Shown: positions 15,773 to 18,181 of the stretch, one piece after another | Layout of the letters: each line of letters begins with the position of its first letter | Numbering within the stretch: the first letter of the stretch is position 1 | Origin: Paludibacter sp. | GTDB taxonomy: Bacteria; Bacteroidota; Bacteroidia; Bacteroidales; Paludibacteraceae | Length of the DNA stretch: 18,181 nucleotides | Reading direction: 5' to 3' | NCBI GenBank assembly: GCA_030655595.1 | Contig: JAUSNQ010000146.1 | Coordinates: 1-18,181 of the forward strand | Position numbers and translations under genes: made by a program | Notes under the pieces: model-generated | The model's input: only the letters and a program-made list of their open reading frames with translations | Told to the model about the DNA's origin: nothing | The model's database searches: none

Positions 15773-16176
15773 TACGCAATCTGAATTCATTCTAAATAGC
15801 AATATAAATACGTTTTTTTTTTATTACTGTTTTTTGATAGATGAATGCTTGAATAATCAAGAGTTTGTGATTTTATGAATAAGCAAATCGTAAAATAACT
15901 ATTAATTTGTTAATTTGCTTATATTCAATTATATTGCATAATTATTTCATTTATATTGCTGTGAATCAATTGTTTGATTTAATATGCTGAAAATTAGACC
16001 TATGCAAAACGTATAAGTGACTCAAAAAAACACCCTGTTTGTTATTTCAAAAATGTTTCTGAAATTTGTACCCCTGCTATTAGCGATATGATAATTCGAG
16101 CACATTGTGGCATGAAGATTATTATCCTAAAATTATTAAAATTAATAAATCACCAAATATTTTCTATATATCTAAT
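15773..16176. other. AT-rich noncoding leader upstream of dnaA, with inverted repeat
   Basis: About 400 bp without a supportable gene. It holds a T run (about 15812-15822), a perfect 10-bp inverted repeat (ATAAGCAAAT at 15879-15888 and ATTTGCTTAT at 15913-15922, 24-bp spacer), a 6-bp inverted repeat (AATCAA 15964-15969, TTGATT 15974-15979), and a likely promoter at 16038-16068. No sequence matching the DnaA box TTATCCACA closely was found by eye. Confidence 0.6.
16038..16068 (+). promoter_or_regulatory. Predicted dnaA promoter
   Basis: TTTG (16038-16041), a 19-bp spacer, then GAAATTTG (16061-16068), one mismatch from TAnnTTTG. Transcription would start near 16074, giving a leader of about 100 nt to the ATG at 16177. 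Confidence 0.5.
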
Positions 16177-17571
16177 ATGATGACTAATTTACCTGAAAAA
16201 TTGTGGAGCAAATGCCTGGAAGTTATCAAGGATAATATTAGTGAAGCATCATACAACACATGGTTCGTTCCAATCATTCCATTGCAATACGAAAAAAACA
16301 TCTTTGTTTTGCAGGTGCCCAGTCAGTTTTTTGTTGAATACATCGAAGAGAAATACATTGACTTGTTGCGTATGACTCTTTACCGGATTGTTGGCAACGG
16401 AACTCATCTGGAGTATCGCGTACTCATTGATCAGGCAACCGGAACGGGCACCAGAATTCCAAGTGAAGGGAATAATGAGAAACCAAGACCAGTCAATACA
16501 GCGTCAAATTACATCAGCCCTTATCATAAGCCAAAGCTGCCTGAGATTGATCCGCAGTTAAATCCTGCTTACAATTTCAATAATCTGATTGAAGGTAGAA
16601 GTAACAAATTAGCACGTACGGCTGGTATCAGCATCGCTAACGAACCAGGGAAAACTATTTTCAATCCATTGTTTGTATATGGACAATCTGGTGTGGGTAA
16701 AACTCATTTAGCCAATGCAATTGGTGTCATGACCAAACAATTGCGTCCGGAAAAAAGAGTTTTATATGTTTCTGCCAATACTTTCCAAATTCAATATACG
16801 GATGCAGTCAGAAGTAACTCAGTGAATGATTTCCTTAATTTCTATCAAACTATTGATGTGTTGATTGTTGATGATATTCAGGAATTAGCAGGAAAGACTG
16901 CCACACAGAATACGTTTTTTCATCTTTTTAATCATTTGCATCAAACTGGTAAACAGTTAGTGCTGACTTCTGATCGCTCGCCTTTAGTCTTGGTTGGACT
17001 AGAACAAAGGTTGTTGACTCGTTTCAAATGGGGCTTGTCTGCCGAAATCGAAAAGCCTGATTTTGAACTCAGAAAAGCCATTCTGGAGAACAAAATTTAT
17101 CGCGACGGATTAGAGATTGATGATGAGGTTGTTGAGTACATTGCTCATCATGTAACCGATAATGTACGTGACTTAGAAGGTACCTTGGTGTCGTTGCTTG
17201 CTCATTCAACCCTGGCGAATATTGCCATTGATTTGCAGTTGACTGAAAAGGTTGTAAGTCGCATCGTTAGTATTGTTCCAAAAATTAACACAGTAGAAAA
17301 AATCCGGGATATTGTGTGTGATTATTTTTCGCTTACTGTTGATGCTATTTCGACAAAAAGTAGAAAAAGGGAAGTGGTGCAGGCTCGGCAAATTGCCATG
17401 TATTTGTCGAAACAAATGACTAAAAATTCACTATCATCTATTGGTAGCTTGATAGGTCAACGTGATCATGCTACTGTCTTGCATGCATGCAAGATTGTTG
17501 GTGATTTAATTGAAATCGATAAGAGTTTTAGATTCAGTGTCAGAGAGATTGAAGAAAAACTGAAAGGATGA
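16177..17571 (+). CDS. dnaA: Chromosomal replication initiator DnaA
   Basis: DnaA binds origin boxes, oligomerises with ATP and melts the origin. From the ATG at 16177 it has 464 residues: domain I (about 3-85, LWSKCLEVIKDNISEASYNTWF), a short linker (86-125), and the AAA+ domain with YNFNNLIEGRSNKLA (132-146), Walker A GQSGVGKT (169-176), Walker B LIVDDIQ (229-235), sensor-1 TSDRSP (264-269) and the GLEQRLLTRFKWG box (274-286). Domain IV ends with the DNA-binding signature GQRDHATVLHACK near the C-terminus. The frame is open back to a TTG at 16105, but those 24 Lys/Ile/Asn-rich codons are unlike DnaA N-termini; ATG 16177 (or the adjacent 16180) fits family alignments. It stands alone, with its own promoter and a strong terminator downstream. 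Confidence 0.97.
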   Translation: MMTNLPEKLWSKCLEVIKDNISEASYNTWFVPIIPLQYEKNIFVLQVPSQFFVEYIEEKYIDLLRMTLYRIVGNGTHLEYRVLIDQATGTGTRIPSEGNNEKPRPVNTASNYISPYHKPKLPEIDPQLNPAYNFNNLIEGRSNKLARTAGISIANEPGKTIFNPLFVYGQSGVGKTHLANAIGVMTKQLRPEKRVLYVSANTFQIQYTDAVRSNSVNDFLNFYQTIDVLIVDDIQELAGKTATQNTFFHLFNHLHQTGKQLVLTSDRSPLVLVGLEQRLLTRFKWGLSAEIEKPDFELRKAILENKIYRDGLEIDDEVVEYIAHHVTDNVRDLEGTLVSLLAHSTLANIAIDLQLTEKVVSRIVSIVPKINTVEKIRDIVCDYFSLTVDAISTKSRKREVVQARQIAMYLSKQMTKNSLSSIGSLIGQRDHATVLHACKIVGDLIEIDKSFRFSVREIEEKLKG

Positions 17572-17580
17572 TGAAAGCGG

Positions 17581-17622
17581 AAAGCTAAGAGTGAAAAACT
17601 AAGAGCGAAAAGCTAATAATAT
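17581..17622. repeat. 14-bp imperfect tandem repeat after dnaA
   Basis: Three units with 14-bp period: AAAGCTAAGAGTGA, AAAACTAAGAGCGA and AAAGCTAATAATAT (last unit decayed). It starts 10 bp after the dnaA stop and just before a palindrome, echoing the arrangement at 3095-3196 and 5714-5787. It is noncoding. Confidence 0.65.
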
Positions 17623-17632
17623 TGATTGATTT

Positions 17633-17657
17633 GTATAGACGCCCGATTCGGGCGTCT
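17633..17657. repeat. Palindrome with GTATAGACG arm (copy C), possible weak terminator
   Basis: AGACGCCCGA (17637-17646) and TCGGGCGTCT (17648-17657) are perfect complements about a single central base, so the hairpin loop would open a few inner pairs. With GTAT at 17633-17636 the outer arm is GTATAGACG, one base from the GTAGAGACG of copy A. A short CTTTC follows, giving only weak terminator character. Confidence 0.7.
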
Positions 17658-17684
17658 TTCAGTAACAAGCTGGTACACATGTTC

Positions 17685-17709
17685 AAAAACGGGTATTCCC
17701 GTTTTTTTT
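17685..17709 (+). terminator. Intrinsic terminator downstream of dnaA
   Basis: A stem AAAAACGGG (17685-17693) pairs with CCCGTTTTT (17698-17706) around a TATT loop, and the T run continues to 17709 (eight Ts). This is a textbook rho-independent terminator about 115 bp after the dnaA stop, isolating it from the next gene. Confidence 0.85.
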
Positions 17710-17741
17710 GTTTTTGCGATTTTTATTTTGACGTAAAATGG

Positions 17742-17770
17742 TTGTATTTCACCAAAAAATATTATTTTTA
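17742..17770 (+). promoter_or_regulatory. Candidate promoter for the pRiA4b ORF-3-like gene
   Basis: TTG (17742-17744), an 18-bp spacer and TATTTTTA (17763-17770), one base off TAnnTTTG, sit between the terminator and the ATG at 17795. The predicted leader is under 20 nt. Confidence 0.4.
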
Positions 17771-17794
17771 CATCGAAATTAAAAACATAACTCT

Positions 17795-18181
17795 ATGGTT
17801 TATAAATTTACCCTACTGTCTGATGAAGCAGATAATTTTGTACGTGTAATCTCGATAGATTCTGAGGCCAGCTTTTTGGATTTGCATCAGGCTATCCTGA
17901 ACGCTGTGGGCTTTGAGCAAAATCTGTTGACAACCTTTTTTATATGTTCAGATGATTGGGAAAAAGGGCAGGAAGTTACCTTGGTAGAAATGGATTCCGG
18001 CTCTGAATATGACAATTTGGTTATGGAGGATACCAAACTGGAAGATTTGCTTGCTGACGAAAAACAGAAATTGTTGTATATTTTTGATTTGTTGACAGAA
18101 AGATCTTTCTTTATGGAGCTGACCGAAATTGTGCCCGGCATCAGGAAGGATAAAGCTGAATGTATTCTTTCAAAAGGAGAG
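17795..18181 (+). CDS. Plasmid pRiA4b ORF-3-like protein (3' truncated)
   Basis: The frame opens at ATG 17795 and is still open at the window end (129 codons visible). The start MVYKFTLLSDEADNFVRV, then FLDLHQAILNAVGF (27-40), fits the pRiA4b ORF-3 family (also named IS1096 passenger TnpR-like), whose usual mark is a DLHxAI helix after a short beta strand. DDWEKGQEVTLVEMD (53-67) and LLYIFDLLTERSFFMEL (93-109) resemble chromosomal Bacteroidales homologues. No molecular function is established for these. Nothing nearby suggests a plasmid or transposon despite the family name. The promoter is probably its own, since a terminator separates it from dnaA. Confidence 0.75.
   Translation, partial: MVYKFTLLSDEADNFVRVISIDSEASFLDLHQAILNAVGFEQNLLTTFFICSDDWEKGQEVTLVEMDSGSEYDNLVMEDTKLEDLLADEKQKLLYIFDLLTERSFFMELTEIVPGIRKDKAECILSKGE

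Noticed and set aside
15773..16176. Possible replication origin next to dnaA
   Set aside because: The region is AT-rich, but no DnaA-box cluster is visible on either strand, and in this phylum dnaA is often far from oriC.
16105..16176. Longer DnaA start at TTG 16105
   Set aside because: The extra 24 codons are Lys/Ile/Asn-rich and do not resemble DnaA; ATG 16177 begins the recognisable domain I.
17622..17849. 75-codon plus-strand frame between dnaA and the last gene
   Set aside because: It reads through the palindrome and the intrinsic terminator and overlaps the real last gene; its composition is Phe/Tyr/Lys-rich noise.
17795..18181. Mobile element suggested by the pRiA4b/IS1096 family name
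   Set aside because: No transposase, terminal inverted repeats or target duplication is visible; such homologues are ordinary chromosomal genes in Bacteroidales.

Overview
This 18.2 kb window looks like chromosomal DNA from a member of the Bacteroidota, most likely order Bacteroidales (a Paludibacter-like genus is a guess). The evidence is a type IX secretion (T9SS) sorting tail on the first protein, Bacteroidota-type promoters (TTG, about 19-20 bp, TAnnTTTG), an AT-rich background with weak ribosome binding sites, and a dnaA of the Bacteroidota type. There is no tRNA, rRNA, CRISPR array, insertion sequence or prophage. I found no clear, wholly undescribed system. The most unusual unit is a peptidoglycan-salvage locus with an odd, apparently cytosolic SpoIID-family member.

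Layout. 1-3069 (+): 3' part of a large secreted multidomain metallophosphoesterase with a T9SS tail. 3191-6600 (-): murQ, a SpoIID/LytB-domain gene and an AmiE/YbbE-like serine hydrolase, probably one transcript. 6601-6854: divergent region with one well-formed promoter for each side. 6855-8030 (+): namZ (DUF1343 exo-N-acetylmuramidase). 8032-10723 (-): diacylglycerol-kinase-family lipid kinase, aroC and a SlyD-type FKBP isomerase. 10785-13484 (-): lptD-like LPS assembly protein. 13658-15772 (+): N-acetylmuramoyl-L-alanine amidase followed by an MCE/MlaD-like protein, divergent from lptD. 15773-16176: AT-rich noncoding leader. 16177-17571 (+): dnaA. 17572-17794: short repeats and a strong intrinsic terminator. 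17795-18181 (+): 5' part of a pRiA4b ORF-3-like gene.

How the genes fit together. NamZ, the AmiE-like hydrolase and MurQ are counterparts of three members of the Bacillus subtilis MurNAc recycling operon (namZ, amiE, murQ). NamZ would release MurNAc from glycan ends, the AmiE-like enzyme would strip stem peptides, and MurQ would convert MurNAc-6-phosphate to GlcNAc-6-phosphate. The importer and kinase that must link periplasm to cytosol are not in the window. LptD, the amidase and the MCE protein form an outer-envelope group (LPS insertion, cell-wall cleavage, lipid transport).

The spacers carry a small family of palindromes (GTAGAGACG-type arms) at three places, each beside a short tandem repeat of 7 or 14 bp. 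These are the main noncoding curiosity.
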